Assembly: GCA_014218235.1 (NCBI GenBank)
Contig: CM024755.1
Location: 36,042,713 to 36,106,712, forward strand
Direction: 5' to 3'
DNA length: 64,000 nucleotides
Source of the DNA: Colocasia esculenta
Taxonomy: Eukaryota; Streptophyta; Magnoliopsida; Alismatales; Araceae
Under the pieces are notes generated by a model that was given only the letters and a program-made list of their open reading frames with translations, was not told where the DNA came from and made no database searches. Both the position numbers and the translations under genes were made by a program. This document shows, piece after piece, positions 31,481-42,900 of the stretch; position 1 is the first letter of the stretch; every line of letters starts with the position of its first letter.

Positions 31481-32133
31481 AACAGTGGTATAGTATGGAG
31501 CAATTGTGGTTTACGGACTTCATACTGGCCCAATATTTGTCGGATGACCAGCTGTGAGTCACCATAAACTTGTATGCCTTTGATTCCCATTTCGAGAGCC
31601 AGCCGGAGCCCAATAATCAGAGCTTCATATTCGGCTTCATTATTTGTGAGTGGCTTCATAAGAGCACAGGAATTGTATAAGATCCCTCCACATGGAGTGA
31701 CTAGGACGATCCCTGCTCCAGTAGAGACGGTGGTAGAACCATCAGTATAATGGAGAGTTCGGGAAGCTCCATCAAAATATAATTCCCAAGAGGGTAGCTC
31801 AATTGTGGCAACCTCTTCGAGAACTAAATTTTCACTTGCAGGAGAAAGAGTTTCTTCTTCTGGAAGATTTATAGATAAAGGGGAATCTTCTGGCACTGGA
31901 TGTGCGGCTAAGAATTCGGCCAAGCCTTGCCCTTTGATTGCCCTTTGTGGGATGTATGTGATATCAAATTCCATAAGGAGCAGAGCCCATTTCGCGAGTC
32001 TTCCTGACAATATGGGTTGCCTCAGCAGATATTTGATTGGATCATACTTGGAGATGAGTTTAATTTCATGAGCCAGCAGATAATGCCTCAATTTCTTTAC
32101 AGCAAATACCAGTGCTAGGCATACTTTTTCCAT
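31477..32133 (-). pseudogene. Ty3-type RNase H end and archaeal-like RNase H of element A
   Basis: It starts with EKVCLALVFAVKKLRHYLL (first RNase H) and, after a linker, holds the second RNase H: YFDGAS, GAGIVLVTP, TNNEAEYEALI and VYGDSQLVI, giving the D-E-D catalytic set. The fourth acid is in the next frame. A frame shift near 32140 separates it from RT. Confidence 0.88.
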
Positions 32134-34616
32134 TGGAGCATACCGGAGTTCCGGCCAATTAGCTTTCTGCTAAGATAATATAAAGCTTGCTCTTTATCAT
32201 CTTCATTTGTTTGTGCCAATAGAGCTCCCAGAGAAGCATCCATAGCTGCAATATAGAGTATAAGAGGCTTTCCAATAACTGGCGCCCCTAGGACTGGAGG
32301 AGTGAGAAGATACTCTTTGATTTGTTCAAGAGCGTCCTGACATTCTTGGTCCCAGATGAAGGGAGCATCCTTCTTCATTAGTTTGCCGAACGGCATGCAT
32401 CTTCCTGAGAGATTGGATATGAATCGCCTGATATAGGCTAATCTCCCTTGGAGTGACCTTAGCTCTGTCAAATTTTGAGGAGAAGGCAGTTGCTGGATCG
32501 CCTTGATTTTGTCAGGGTCTATTTCTATTCCCCGATATTTGACGATGAAGCCCAGGAACTTGCCACTTGAAACCCCAAATGCACATTTCATAGGGTTCAT
32601 CTTCAATTTGAATTGACGAAGCCTTTCAAAAACACGGCGAAGATCGTATAGATGATCCCCCCGTTTTTTGGTTTTGACGACTAAGTCATCCACATAGCAT
32701 TCAACCACATCATGGATCATTTCATTGAATATCTTAGTCATGGCTCTTTGATATGTAGCCCCTGCATTTTTCAAACCAAAGGGCATCCTTTTGTAATTGA
32801 AGATACCTTTGGGTGATCTGAATGCAGTATGATCTTTATCTTTGATTGCCATCCGGACTTGATTGTATCCGGAAGACCCGTCCATAAAGGACAAGGCTTC
32901 ATAGCCGGTGGTCATATCCACCATTGTTTCGGTGATTGGAACTGGGAAATCATCCTTGGGACATGCTTTATTCAAGTCCCTGTAGTCGATGCATATCCGG
33001 ATTTGACCATTCTTTTTCTTCACAGGAACAATATTGGCGAGCCATATTGGATATATGCACGGCTCGATGAAGTCCACTTCAGAAAGCTTGTCGACTTCAG
33101 TATTTATTTTCAATTCTAGTTCATGCCGCATACGCCTTTGAGCTTGCTTGACAGGCTTGGCCGTGTGCAGTATGGATAATTCATGTTCAGCAATTGATGG
33201 CTCCAGTCCTGGCATTTCTTTATAATTCCAAGCGAAACAGTCTTGGAATTCCAGCAGAAGGATTTGATAAGATTGCCTTTCTTGTTCATCAAGAAGGGCG
33301 CTGATAAAGATTGGCCGGGGATCTTGTTGATTCCCGAGATTGAGTTCAATTAATTCATCAATAGTGGCTTGTCCACCATCTTCAAGTTCTTGGGGAGCTG
33401 GTTGAAGATCTATGAAATCTTCCGCGTCATCAGAATTGGTGACGTGAACTTCATGGAGATTTATATCTTCAGAGTTTGTGGATGAAGATTGCATGCAGAA
33501 TTTTTCTGGTAGCTCTTCATTTGATAATTCATTTGATAATTCATTTGATAGAGTTGGAGTAGTATTTTGAGAGTTGGAGCTGGAGGACTCCTGATTATTC
33601 TCCGTGCTGCAGACCTCTGGTGATGATCCGACAACATTGACTGTATAGGAGGATTTGGTATCATAACCTAATCCTCTGGTATCTCTCCCAGAGAATGGAG
33701 GTTGCCCCCGGACTTGAGAAGGTTCCCATAGTTGCTTGAAGAAATTTCTCCGGGAAACATCTTGTACCTGAGGAATTTTCTGCTTTCTGCACATCTCCTT
33801 AATTTTTTCTGGCATATCGGCCATTTCTTGTATTGATTCCAGTTGGTTATTGGACCTATCTTCCCAACCAAAATCATCCTCTGTATAAGTTGGAAGGATT
33901 GATTCCCCTTTGTAGAAGAGGATTGGCTTTGCTGCCTTTCTTGCATTCTTTCTTCTTTCTTTTCTTTGATGAGTGACGACGAAAGTTTTTAATCGCCGGA
34001 CACTTTGTTCTTGCTTTAGAGAGCAGATCTGCATGCAGTTGGATGGCAGAGGAATGCTCCCATTGATAACTTGACTTGCATGATCAGCTTCATAACTGAT
34101 GTTCCGCCGTTCTGGGCGGGTTGCTTTACTTTGAGAAGTGTTTGCAGGTAATTTGGCAAGGCTTTTGTTTATCACAAAAAGCTCGCCAGTTTCATTGTCT
34201 TCATTTGAAGACTCAACTTGCTTACCCTTCCCTTTAGGGAGGGAGGAGGGTGGAAGATTTGGTCCTCCAAGATATAAAGGGGCATCAGTCAGGTTGCATT
34301 CATCTTCCCGAAACGGGGCTTGATCAGCAAAGACCGTATGTTGCTTCCCTTCTTTCGCATATTTAATGCATTGATGAAGAGTTGATGGAATGACCCAGTT
34401 TTCATGCAGCCAAGGTCTTCCAAGCAAGACTCTATATGATGTATTGGCATCAATAATGAAGAAGGTCACCCTGGTGACAAAGTCCCCCAGAGTCAAGTTG
34501 ACGGTGACCTTTCCGATGGCTTTTTCCGAATTCTGATTGAATCCTGTGATCTTCACATCCTTCACCCTTTGCATATAGGGCATAAGATATAGAGATTGAA
34601 AGGTCTTGAAGGGCAT
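32115..34616 (-). CDS. Pol of element A: protease C-terminal half and reverse transcriptase
   Basis: An 833-residue open frame. It begins just past the protease active site, which lies in the previous frame after a 1-nt deletion at about 34618, with LLGRPWLHE near residue 55. A long Ser/Gln/Asn-rich linker follows. RT runs from about residue 480: IVPVKKKNGQ, CIDYRDLNKACPKDD, FMDGSSGYNQ, FGLKNAGATYQ and YVDD at about 641 (32685-32696). Thumb and first RNase H start (LYIAAMDASLGALLAQ) follow. It is 75-80 percent alike by eye to element H. Confidence 0.92.
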   Translation of the reverse strand: MPFKTFQSLYLMPYMQRVKDVKITGFNQNSEKAIGKVTVNLTLGDFVTRVTFFIIDANTSYRVLLGRPWLHENWVIPSTLHQCIKYAKEGKQHTVFADQAPFREDECNLTDAPLYLGGPNLPPSSLPKGKGKQVESSNEDNETGELFVINKSLAKLPANTSQSKATRPERRNISYEADHASQVINGSIPLPSNCMQICSLKQEQSVRRLKTFVVTHQRKERRKNARKAAKPILFYKGESILPTYTEDDFGWEDRSNNQLESIQEMADMPEKIKEMCRKQKIPQVQDVSRRNFFKQLWEPSQVRGQPPFSGRDTRGLGYDTKSSYTVNVVGSSPEVCSTENNQESSSSNSQNTTPTLSNELSNELSNEELPEKFCMQSSSTNSEDINLHEVHVTNSDDAEDFIDLQPAPQELEDGGQATIDELIELNLGNQQDPRPIFISALLDEQERQSYQILLLEFQDCFAWNYKEMPGLEPSIAEHELSILHTAKPVKQAQRRMRHELELKINTEVDKLSEVDFIEPCIYPIWLANIVPVKKKNGQIRICIDYRDLNKACPKDDFPVPITETMVDMTTGYEALSFMDGSSGYNQVRMAIKDKDHTAFRSPKGIFNYKRMPFGLKNAGATYQRAMTKIFNEMIHDVVECYVDDLVVKTKKRGDHLYDLRRVFERLRQFKLKMNPMKCAFGVSSGKFLGFIVKYRGIEIDPDKIKAIQQLPSPQNLTELRSLQGRLAYIRRFISNLSGRCMPFGKLMKKDAPFIWDQECQDALEQIKEYLLTPPVLGAPVIGKPLILYIAAMDASLGALLAQTNEDDKEQALYYLSRKLIGRNSGMLQWKKYA

Positions 34617-35569
34617 TAGATTGATGGATGCCCTGGATCAACCAGGATCCGATTCAATTGCATGTTGTTGATCTTTCCCTTCATATATAAGGGGCGATTG
34701 TGATATGAGGAAGATAATAGCAAATCTTCATCAGTGAAGGTGACATTTGCCGCCAGTGCTTCACATGCTTGTGCTTGAAAATTTGCCATATGGGCTTCAT
34801 AAGTTTCTGGCTCTTGGAGTATTTTGACGAGAGTTTCTCTCAAGTCTTTGCTCCAGGCAATCGCTTCCCAGACAGTAATGTTGACGGGAAGTGACTGTAA
34901 TTGCTGAAGAATTTTGCCGTCAGCTTCGGAGCGTATCTGGTCCAAGTGGGAGGATTCCCTTGATGAGGACCCAGAAGGCTCTTTTGATTTGACGGGCTTC
35001 TTTTGAGAGATAGGAGCCAATAGCTTCTCATTAGGAAGAGGAGGAACATTGTCTGGCTCATTTGATGAAGCATATGGACTTAAATTTTTATCTTCAGACT
35101 GGGAACCTTGTCGGGTAGTCCCCCTTCTTCATCTGAAGGATCAAATATATAAGAGTCCGCCCGGATTTGAGGTTCGGGCAGAGGCTTTGCTTCTTCGCCA
35201 TGAAAGAGTATGATCTTATCTGGCTGCTTAGTAGTGGAAGATGCCGCCTTTTGATGCCTACCACGACTTTCTTAGTATGACGATTTGAATTGCTTGGAGG
35301 TCGACGCTGGTATACAAGCGTCGTTGGTTTATCTCCCGCTTGTGCATAGTATTGCTTGTGGGAGTTTGTAGTTCCTTTGGAGGAGGAATGAACACCATAT
35401 AGCAATGGAAAGAGCTGAACATAGAGTCCAACTGTTCCATGGTGATTTCTTCATCTCCATTGAAGAGACTCAGATTCGGCGAAGGAGGGAGGTCACCTTC
35501 TTGGAGTGCTTCATGTTGAACTTGCAATACCAGTTCCGGAGCCGCCTCTTTCGCTCGATTTCTTCCCAA
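34616..35569 (-). pseudogene. Gag-PR linker and protease N-terminus of element A
   Basis: Three overlapping frames carry one ancestral segment: acidic NGDEEITMEQLDSMF, the HGEEAKPLPEPQ block, then SEADGKILQQL, LVKILQEPETYEA and the protease motif ILVDPG, after which the frame breaks. The same order is seen at 5200-6060 and 10368-10460 in element H. At least two single-base shifts lie within it. Confidence 0.8.
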
Positions 35570-37392
35570 GGGATATATTGGTCGAGCGTTGGTTTATTAG
35601 AGGGCTCGGAGACTTCATATTCTTCCAGCTCATTAATCAGCAGCTGGAGTCTTTGGACAGCCGTCAGCTGCTGAGGAGCTTCTGCTGCCATAGCATCCTC
35701 CATTTGTTTTTTCATTTTTCTTTTTTCATTTCTTTTTCTATTTTTCTCTCTATTCTTCATTTGTAGAGCTTCTAGTGAATTCATCACTTCTTGCTCTGAA
35801 GATGGCTCAGGAATGTTTCTTTTGTTAGGGCGACCCTTGGCGATAGATTTGCCGGGTCTCCTAGAATTTCTTGACTTTCGAGGGCCAACAGTGACCCATT
35901 CAGCTTCCGAGGGTTGTGCCTGAAAGGTTGAGTTGATTGCTCCTTCAACAATTTCAGGAGGGAGTTGGTAGTAATCGTCTACAAACTCCTCAGCTTGCTG
36001 CGAGATTGGTTTCGCGGCAGCATTTTCTGATATTCCGTTTCTATATTGAAACAGGCCAACTCTGAATTGCTCAACATCAGCCTTGCTTCTATGCCGTCCA
36101 TAGCCCAACTGGCGATGATAATATTCACATAGATCTTGATATTGTGCTTGGAACTGTGGACTTGGATCATATATTTGTGGTGAGGGGGTCAGGAAATTTC
36201 CCTCCTGATCAATTATTCCCTCGCGGATCTTTGTTTCGATCCAATCATGGAGATCTGGGCAATCTTTGGTAGAGTGCATGACTCTGGCATGATATTCACA
36301 GTAGAGATGTGACTCCCTTTCCCTTTCGGAAGTATAAGGTTCAGGATCAAATACTTTTATCAACCCTCTGATCTTGAGCTGATCGAATATGGCTTGAGTA
36401 TCTTTTAGATCAAATGAGCGTCGATGTAGAGGATGCCAATCATCATACCATCGGCTGGATAGATATGGATGCGGCATAGGCGGTTGTCCCTCCGGTTCAA
36501 GAACCCCAGAGGATGATGCATTGATGACATTGACCGAATAAGGTCCAGGATTGTATGGCTCATTTGATGGTGGTTGAATATGAGGTTGTGGGGGATTGAC
36601 CAGAAAATTACCCATATTGATGAGTCCTTGCTGGATCAGCTCTTCCACTTCATGCTTGAAATTTGGACAGTCTTCAATGACGTGTCCCAGCAGTTGATGA
36701 TATGGGCAATAGTTGGGTCTTAATTCTTCCGGGACCAGATAATCCATATATCCTGATCGCAGACATAGCCGGAAGAGAGGCAATGTATGCTGGCGACGGA
36801 AGGAATATGACCTTGCCGGCTCGACAGGATTTTGAGGATTTTCAAGGAACCACCCGATCGGGTCTTGAAATGGCGGCATAGGGGGCAGCTCCGGATATGG
36901 AGGTGGATAAACATAAGCAGGTTGGAAGGCGTGGGATTCCTGAATAGGCACATCCTGACGCCTCTCCATGCTTTGCATGATTTGGCGCAGCTCCTGTTGG
37001 CTTTGTTGCAATTGCTCGAGCTGCCTTTGTACTCTTTGTATTGTTTTCCTTGTACCGTGATGCCTAGATCTCGGCGGAGAATGAGCTCCAGAAGTATCTT
37101 GAGGTGGGTTACATGAAGATCCAACCTCAGGATTCCTTGAGCTTGTGGCGGGTTCCGCCGTATGTATAACATTGACAGATTGTTCTGGCCAATCCGAAGT
37201 ATGAGGCTGTGGAGGATCAACCAGACCATTTTGCATAGATATATGGCCTTCTTGGATTACCTTCTGAGCTTCGTTCTTGAAGACGAAGCAATCTTCAATT
37301 GAATGCCCCACCATACGGTGATACGGGCAGTAATTGGGTTGATTGATCTTGCCGATATCTGCCGGCTTCTTTGGTGTTGGCAGTGATATCAA
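35470..37392 (-). CDS. Gag C-terminal region of element A with three CHHC knuckles
   Basis: A 640-residue frame with three knuckle motifs of the form C-x2-H-x4-H-x4-C: CPYHRMVGHSIEDC near residue 22, CPYHQLLGHVIEDC near 225 and CEYHARVMHSTKDC near 360. Between them lie Pro/Gln-rich spacers with SVNVI repeats and a coiled-coil QLEQLQQSQQELRQIMQ. The C-terminal end is strongly basic (KNREKNRKRNEKRKMKK). It is thought to bind RNA. The frame is lost near 35490 relative to the linker. Confidence 0.87.
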   Translation of the reverse strand: MISLPTPKKPADIGKINQPNYCPYHRMVGHSIEDCFVFKNEAQKVIQEGHISMQNGLVDPPQPHTSDWPEQSVNVIHTAEPATSSRNPEVGSSCNPPQDTSGAHSPPRSRHHGTRKTIQRVQRQLEQLQQSQQELRQIMQSMERRQDVPIQESHAFQPAYVYPPPYPELPPMPPFQDPIGWFLENPQNPVEPARSYSFRRQHTLPLFRLCLRSGYMDYLVPEELRPNYCPYHQLLGHVIEDCPNFKHEVEELIQQGLINMGNFLVNPPQPHIQPPSNEPYNPGPYSVNVINASSSGVLEPEGQPPMPHPYLSSRWYDDWHPLHRRSFDLKDTQAIFDQLKIRGLIKVFDPEPYTSERERESHLYCEYHARVMHSTKDCPDLHDWIETKIREGIIDQEGNFLTPSPQIYDPSPQFQAQYQDLCEYYHRQLGYGRHRSKADVEQFRVGLFQYRNGISENAAAKPISQQAEEFVDDYYQLPPEIVEGAINSTFQAQPSEAEWVTVGPRKSRNSRRPGKSIAKGRPNKRNIPEPSSEQEVMNSLEALQMKNREKNRKRNEKRKMKKQMEDAMAAEAPQQLTAVQRLQLLINELEEYEVSEPSNKPTLDQYIPWEEIERKRRLRNWYCKFNMKHSKKVTSLLRRI

Positions 37393-37399
37393 TTGATTA

Positions 37400-38098
37400 T
37401 CAAGGCAGAGATCGAAAGTTTCTGGTATGCTCTTTTCTGAAAGAATAAGGAGCCTTCATACGCTCGGCCAATGTTGGCGGAGGTATCTTTGGTTCCGGTT
37501 TCTTTCTTGAGGTAGTGGGGATTACTGCCCCCTTTGTTTCATCACTAGGCAAGAAGTCGATAGTATTGACTTCTTTTGCAGGCAAGCTGCGCTCCTTAGG
37601 GAGTTTACCCTTTTGAGCTGTATGAGTTGATTGCTCGGCTAAGAAGCCTTCGATTTCTGCCACAGCAATATTCAACTGGTCAAAGCTTCTGATATTTGCA
37701 GCCAAGAGTCTCTCTTTAATTGTTATGATGAGGCCTCTGCGGCAGATAACTACTGCATCTTGCTGGATGGGAGGATTGTCGCATTGCATGCTAAACTCCC
37801 TCCACCTTTGGATGAAGTCTATTGCTGACTCCCCTTTGTTTTGTTTGAGGGAGCATAGCTCAGCAAGAGAGACCTTCCTTTCTGCTGTTTGAAAGCGATC
37901 ATAGAATTTTGATTGCATATCAGCCCAGTCGAGAACTGAGCCAACCTTGAGCTTTGCATACCATTGAAATGCGACTCCTGTTAAAGAAGTTGCAAAATAT
38001 CTGAGGAGATATGATTCCTCAGATGCAAGATCGCCCATGGCAATTATATAATGTGCCACATGCTCCCGAGGTGTCCCATGCCCATCATATTTAGGCAA
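37400..38098 (-). CDS. Gag capsid-like domain of element A
   Basis: Matches the retrotransposon gag domain: ESYLLRYFATSLTGVAFQWY, DRFQTAERKVSLAELCSLKQ, ESAIDFIQRWREFSMQC cut into blocks, then a basic linker and YSFRKEH, which leads to the knuckles in element C. A 1-nt shift near 37395 ends it early. It corresponds to residues around 62100-62800 of element C. Confidence 0.9.
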   Translation of the reverse strand: MPKYDGHGTPREHVAHYIIAMGDLASEESYLLRYFATSLTGVAFQWYAKLKVGSVLDWADMQSKFYDRFQTAERKVSLAELCSLKQNKGESAIDFIQRWREFSMQCDNPPIQQDAVVICRRGLIITIKERLLAANIRSFDQLNIAVAEIEGFLAEQSTHTAQKGKLPKERSLPAKEVNTIDFLPSDETKGAVIPTTSRKKPEPKIPPPTLAERMKAPYSFRKEHTRNFRSLP

Positions 38099-39362
38099 CT
38101 TTGGGACTTTGGGACATGATTCTGGCAGCTTTTGAGTTGATGATGTATAGGGAACGGGACAGAATATAAACCCGTAGCCTGAATACCCTCGCCCTGCTGG
38201 GCGAACATATCTTCAACCATCTTCTTTATTTCATGCCTTTGAATTTGCAAGGCTTCTGTTTGAGGAGGCATGATATTAGATGGGTCGTTGATATCCGGAC
38301 CCGTAGCTTGAGGGAGAAGACCAGTTGAAGAAATTGCTGGATTATGTAATGAGATAAATCCATCCGGATGCTGGTTTTGTGGTTGATGTTGAGCAGCAAC
38401 CGGCTCTATGGATGGTCGATGGCTTGAAGTTGCCAATCGTCTCATCTCATTGACAAGTGAGGTCATTTCAGACCGCCACTGTTGCATGACTTCATATTTG
38501 TCGTCATCCGCCATTGCATGGAAATTTTCTTTTGTCGGCAAGTTGATGACGGGATGACTACCAGAGGTAGAGGGTCCACCTTCTTCAAGTTGAATATTTG
38601 TTTCTTCAAGGAAGGGAACTTGAGTACCCTCATGTTGAATATCAGTTGGAAGAGAAGTTTGATTAGAGGGGCCAATTTGCCCGCCAGGTTGGTGAGTTCT
38701 TCTGACGAACTGCCTGATATTAGGATGGACATCTTCTGTGGGAATATTGGGGTGGCTTCCGCGATTTGCTCCGCGAGTTCGCCAACTTCCCTTCCAGTAG
38801 TATAACATGAGAAGATTATAAGCTTGGGTGTTCCCCGAGCTGCCCAAGTAACACGTCGCCTTTTTGACGGACGAGTACTGGTGCTAGGAATTGCCTTTGG
38901 CTTACAAAATTCTGGGATCCACGATATACGGTCGAAGACCGATACGCGAGCCCTGGATTGTTGAGTTGGAATTTCTTCGACCACCCGGGTATTCTCCGGG
39001 CCTTGAGGATTGTAATTTGGCTTTCTGTATATGCCTTTTCTTTTCCATCCTCGGGGATGTTCAGATTCAGCATATTGAAGAGAGGCATCTTCGGTGCTGC
39101 TTTTTCTTTGAATCACCTTTGATGCATCTGCCTGATTTTTCTTGAACTTCTGGACTCTCTTTTTGGGAACCCAGATTTGTTTCAACTTGGTAAAATGCCG
39201 CGTCTTTTGCTTGACATCGGCTTTCACCATGGAATCTTCATATTTTCCTCGAAACCACCGTAGAGCTGAGAAGCGGTTCGAGGTTGGGATATTTGGAATA
39301 TACCTATCACGAGGAGTGGTAGGTGGAGTACCATCAAGGCGCACTCGCACATTTCCGACCAT
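38044..39362 (-). pseudogene. Gag middle region of element A (two overlapping frames)
   Basis: 39362-38463 carries VRVRLDG, RKGIYRKPN, ARVSVFDRISW and SCYTTGREVG, all matched in order in element C (60790-61380). 38847-38044 carries FHAMADDDKYEVMQQWRSEM, the KKMVEDMFAQQGEGI block and YSVPFPIHHQLK, as in 61680-62080. Frame shifts near 38770 and 38110 break what was one frame. Confidence 0.8.
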
Positions 39363-39784
39363 GACAGACTTGCCAGATCTGGAGATAGCGGCGGGCGGCC
39401 TCCTGTTCTTGTGGCGTTTATTTTGCCCCGCTGTGAGGAGACAGGAGCTACAATGGTAGAGGAGATCATATGGACCGAATAGGTCCGAGCTTGAGTTGAA
39501 TGGGGTTTGCCCCCTTTAACAGCAACATTCTTTACAGGCATTTGGGTGCCTGTTTTGACAGGAGCGGAACGAGCCTTGACACGTCCATTGTTGTTGTGAC
39601 TCTTCTTGGTTGATTTGTGGGAGGAAGATATTTGAGCAGCTTCCTCCTGTTGATGGGCCGGAACCACTCCCAGAAAGAAAGGGGATCCGACGACTGCAGG
39701 GAAATCTCCGAATATGATCGGAGTCGCCAGGTAACCGAACCTGGCATGGTTGTTGACGACTAGCGGTCCATAAGTGACGGCCAT
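39224..39784 (-). pseudogene. Gag N-terminal leader of element A
   Basis: It begins MAVTYGPLVV (ATG at 39784) and has FGYLATPIIFGDFPAVVGSPFFLGVVP-type blocks shared with the start of element C gag (60462). The true frame is lost near 39425; residues after that in this frame are not homologous. It lies 120 bp from the PBS. Confidence 0.78.
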
Positions 39785-39901
39785 CTTCAACAGTTTGAGA
39801 TTTGTTTCTTTTTTCAGTACCTTCAAAAGGAAATAGCAATATCAGGATTTTCATAAACAGCATATAAGTCTCATCCTTTTTACTATTAATGGTGAGAAGA
39901 G

Positions 39902-39919
39902 GTCCCACCGGGCGTGCCA
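39902..39919 (-). other. primer-binding site of element A
   Basis: On the minus strand, TGGCACGCCCGGTGGGAC begins two bases after the 5' LTR end (CGTGTCAACA). The same 18 bases follow the LTR of element C at 60306-60323. It would prime with a tRNA ending GCGTGCCA; which tRNA is not identified here. Confidence 0.85.
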
Positions 39920-39921
39920 GC

Positions 39922-42900
39922 TGTTGACACGGGGGTTTGGATCACTTTAACATGTCATTTGGTTTTTGTTTTTTCATTTCATTTCATCTGGTTCACGTAT
40001 CCATTTCATTTGGGTATTCATTTATTTCACATGCTTTGATTTGTGTATCGTGATTTGCAGGGCGTGCCAGCCTGTCTAACAGACAGAAAAAGAGTCCGCG
40101 CGATGCGGAAGAAGAATTTTGGTGTCCGGGGAACGGACAGGTTTTGTGTCCGTGGAACGGACGGGTATGGTGTACGTGGAACGGACGGGTATGTCCGCGA
40201 ACGGACGGGTGCGCCGTTTTTTATCTGAACTTCTTGAGTCCCATGTCTATTCTCATCAGGTGATTAGGGTAGCATGTGCTGGACCTCTGTCTCCATCGAT
40301 CGGAATCGATGTTACATTTACATCGAGTTAGGACACTTGGTATTATTTGATACCTGCCTAAACCCGAATACCATTTCATAGCAAAAGGACGAGAAAAATA
40401 TGCATGCTTTTTCTTAGAAAATCCTGATTATGACATGTTTTTCCTTTCTTTTGATTGTTTTGAAATACTTTTGTTTTGGATATTTTATTTTTGAAATGAC
40501 TGCCTTTTTGGGAGTCCAAAGTTTGATTTCTTTTGAAAAGGGGAGCGGGTATATACCCGAGGACCGATTTGAGGTCTTTCTCTCCTTTTTACAAAAGGTT
40601 GGTTATGGGTTTTCATTTGGGAAACATGGAGATTATTATTGTGAACGGGTATATACCCGAAGATTTTGATTCTGAACTTGGGGGTGTTATAACCCAGAGT
40701 AACACTTCATATTAGAAGGATGATTGCAAATTTTTATATGAGGTTCTTTTGCAATGTCATTTCTGAGCAGAGTCCGAGTTCGAGGTAGAGTTTCTTTTCT
40801 CCTCATTTCGTACTTGTGCGGGTCCAATTTCCGGAGATCATATGGATGTATCTCCACGGAAGTTCTTGTCCCATTGTGATTTTTGTCCAGAGTCCATTTC
40901 CACGGGTATATTCCTCGTGGAGGTACATGTGTGCTCCCATTTGGGGTATCTGAGCACGGTTCTTGTCTGTGCGGGTGCAATTTTCGGAGAACATATAGAT
41001 GTGTCTCCATGGAAGTTCTTGTCCCATTGTGATTTCTGTCCAAAGTTCATTTCCACGGACATAGTTCTCGTGGAGGTACATATGTGCTCCCATTTAGGGT
41101 ATCTGAGCACGGTTCCTGTCTTATTTCCCTTTTTCTTTGGATGTGTGTATATTATCACAATCCCTCTTTTTATTATTATTTTTTTTTGAACATGTGAATA
41201 TGTCTTGGTGAATCCCCACTTAGGCGGGTGTCCTCATAGAGATATTTTCATATTGGCATATGTTTATATCCATGTATTCTCGGGAGAAACTTTACCCGGA
41301 GGGACTTTGCCTTAAAGAGATATATGTGTATAAACACAAATTTGCACTTTGTAAATATATTCTCACACGGTATCTCCACTTGAGCAGAGTATCCGATAAG
41401 AAGGAGCCCCCGTATGAACGGAGTCCCCTTTTTTTTTGAGAAATATACAAATGGGGCATATTTGTGATTATATAGATATATTCTCGGGCGGAGTCTCTAT
41501 TTGGGCAGAGATTCCACTAAGAAATACATTTATATAAACATGAAGTTTGTGATTATACGGATATGAATTTAGAGGGAACTTTGTCCGGGCAAGATTCCTC
41601 CTAAGAGACATATACGTATAGGCACAAATTTGTGATTTTATGGATATGTTCTTAGGGGAGTCTCCATTTGGGCAGAGTTTCCTCTAAGAAACATATACAT
41701 AAGAACATAAATTTGTGAATATACGAATATGTTCTCGGACAGAACCTCCGCTTGGGCAGAGTTTCCTCTAAGAAACATATACATATAACACGAGTTTGTA
41801 TTTACATGGATACGTCCCCTGAGAGAGATTTTTGCCCGGGTGAGATTCTCCTTAAGGAACATATTTGTATAATTACAAATTTGTGATCTTTATATATGTG
41901 TTCGTGGACGGAACCTCCGCTTGGGCAGAGTTTCGTCTTAAGAAACATATATATAAGAACACAAATTTGCGAATATACGAATATGTCCTTGGGCAGAACC
42001 TCCGCTTGGGCAGAGTCTCCTCAAGAAAACATATACATATAAGCACAAAATCCACCATCCCAGAGACTCGCTCGATGGGCGGGGAGAACATGGGTATTTA
42101 AATACCATGTGTCCATAGAGACTCGCTCGATATGGACGGCATTTAAACCCCGGGAATATCACCCCACAGAGACTCGCTCGATGTGGGGGATGGAGATTAA
42201 GAAGGAATGCTGATGACGATTACGCCGACCGCTCTCCTCTCCGCGCCTGGCCTATCGGGCTAAAGAAGGGGATTTGTACCTTCACACCGGACGGGAGGGA
42301 TTTGAGAATGAGAGAGGGAATGAGCAAATGCTTTTTTTTCTATTTTCCTGGGATTTTTCAACAGGGCTTCGCCGGAGCAAGTTGAAGACCCCCCTTTCCT
42401 TTGGAATAGGGGGGTATTTATAGGGGTTTCGGCCCCTTACATGCGTGGGAGAGGGGAGAGAGAGTGTGCCCCAACCGATGGTGACCTCATGATGAGGTCA
42501 CCATCGGTTAGGGCCAACCGATGGTGACCTCATGCTTAGGTCACCATCGGTTAGCCCCTTAACCGATGGTGACCTCATGTTGAGGTCACCATCGGTTAGG
42601 GGGAGACACCCCCTTAACCGATGGTGACCTCATTGTGAGGTCACCATCGGTTAGGGGGAGGGGAGAGAGGGGGGGATTTTGTCTATAAATACCCCCCTAT
42701 ACCCTCATTTCCAGGACTTGTTGGAGCCCGGAGGTGCTGCTGAAGTCCTGCTTGTTTTTTGGGGTTTCGCCCGACTTCTCGGAGTTTTGCCCGATCGGAG
42801 GGTGCCTTTGCAAGCCTCGGAGTTCTTCCTCGAGCTTGTTCTTTGTGCTTGTTCTTTGTATTCGGTCTATAGACCTTGTGCTGCCGGAGGTGCTGCTGGA

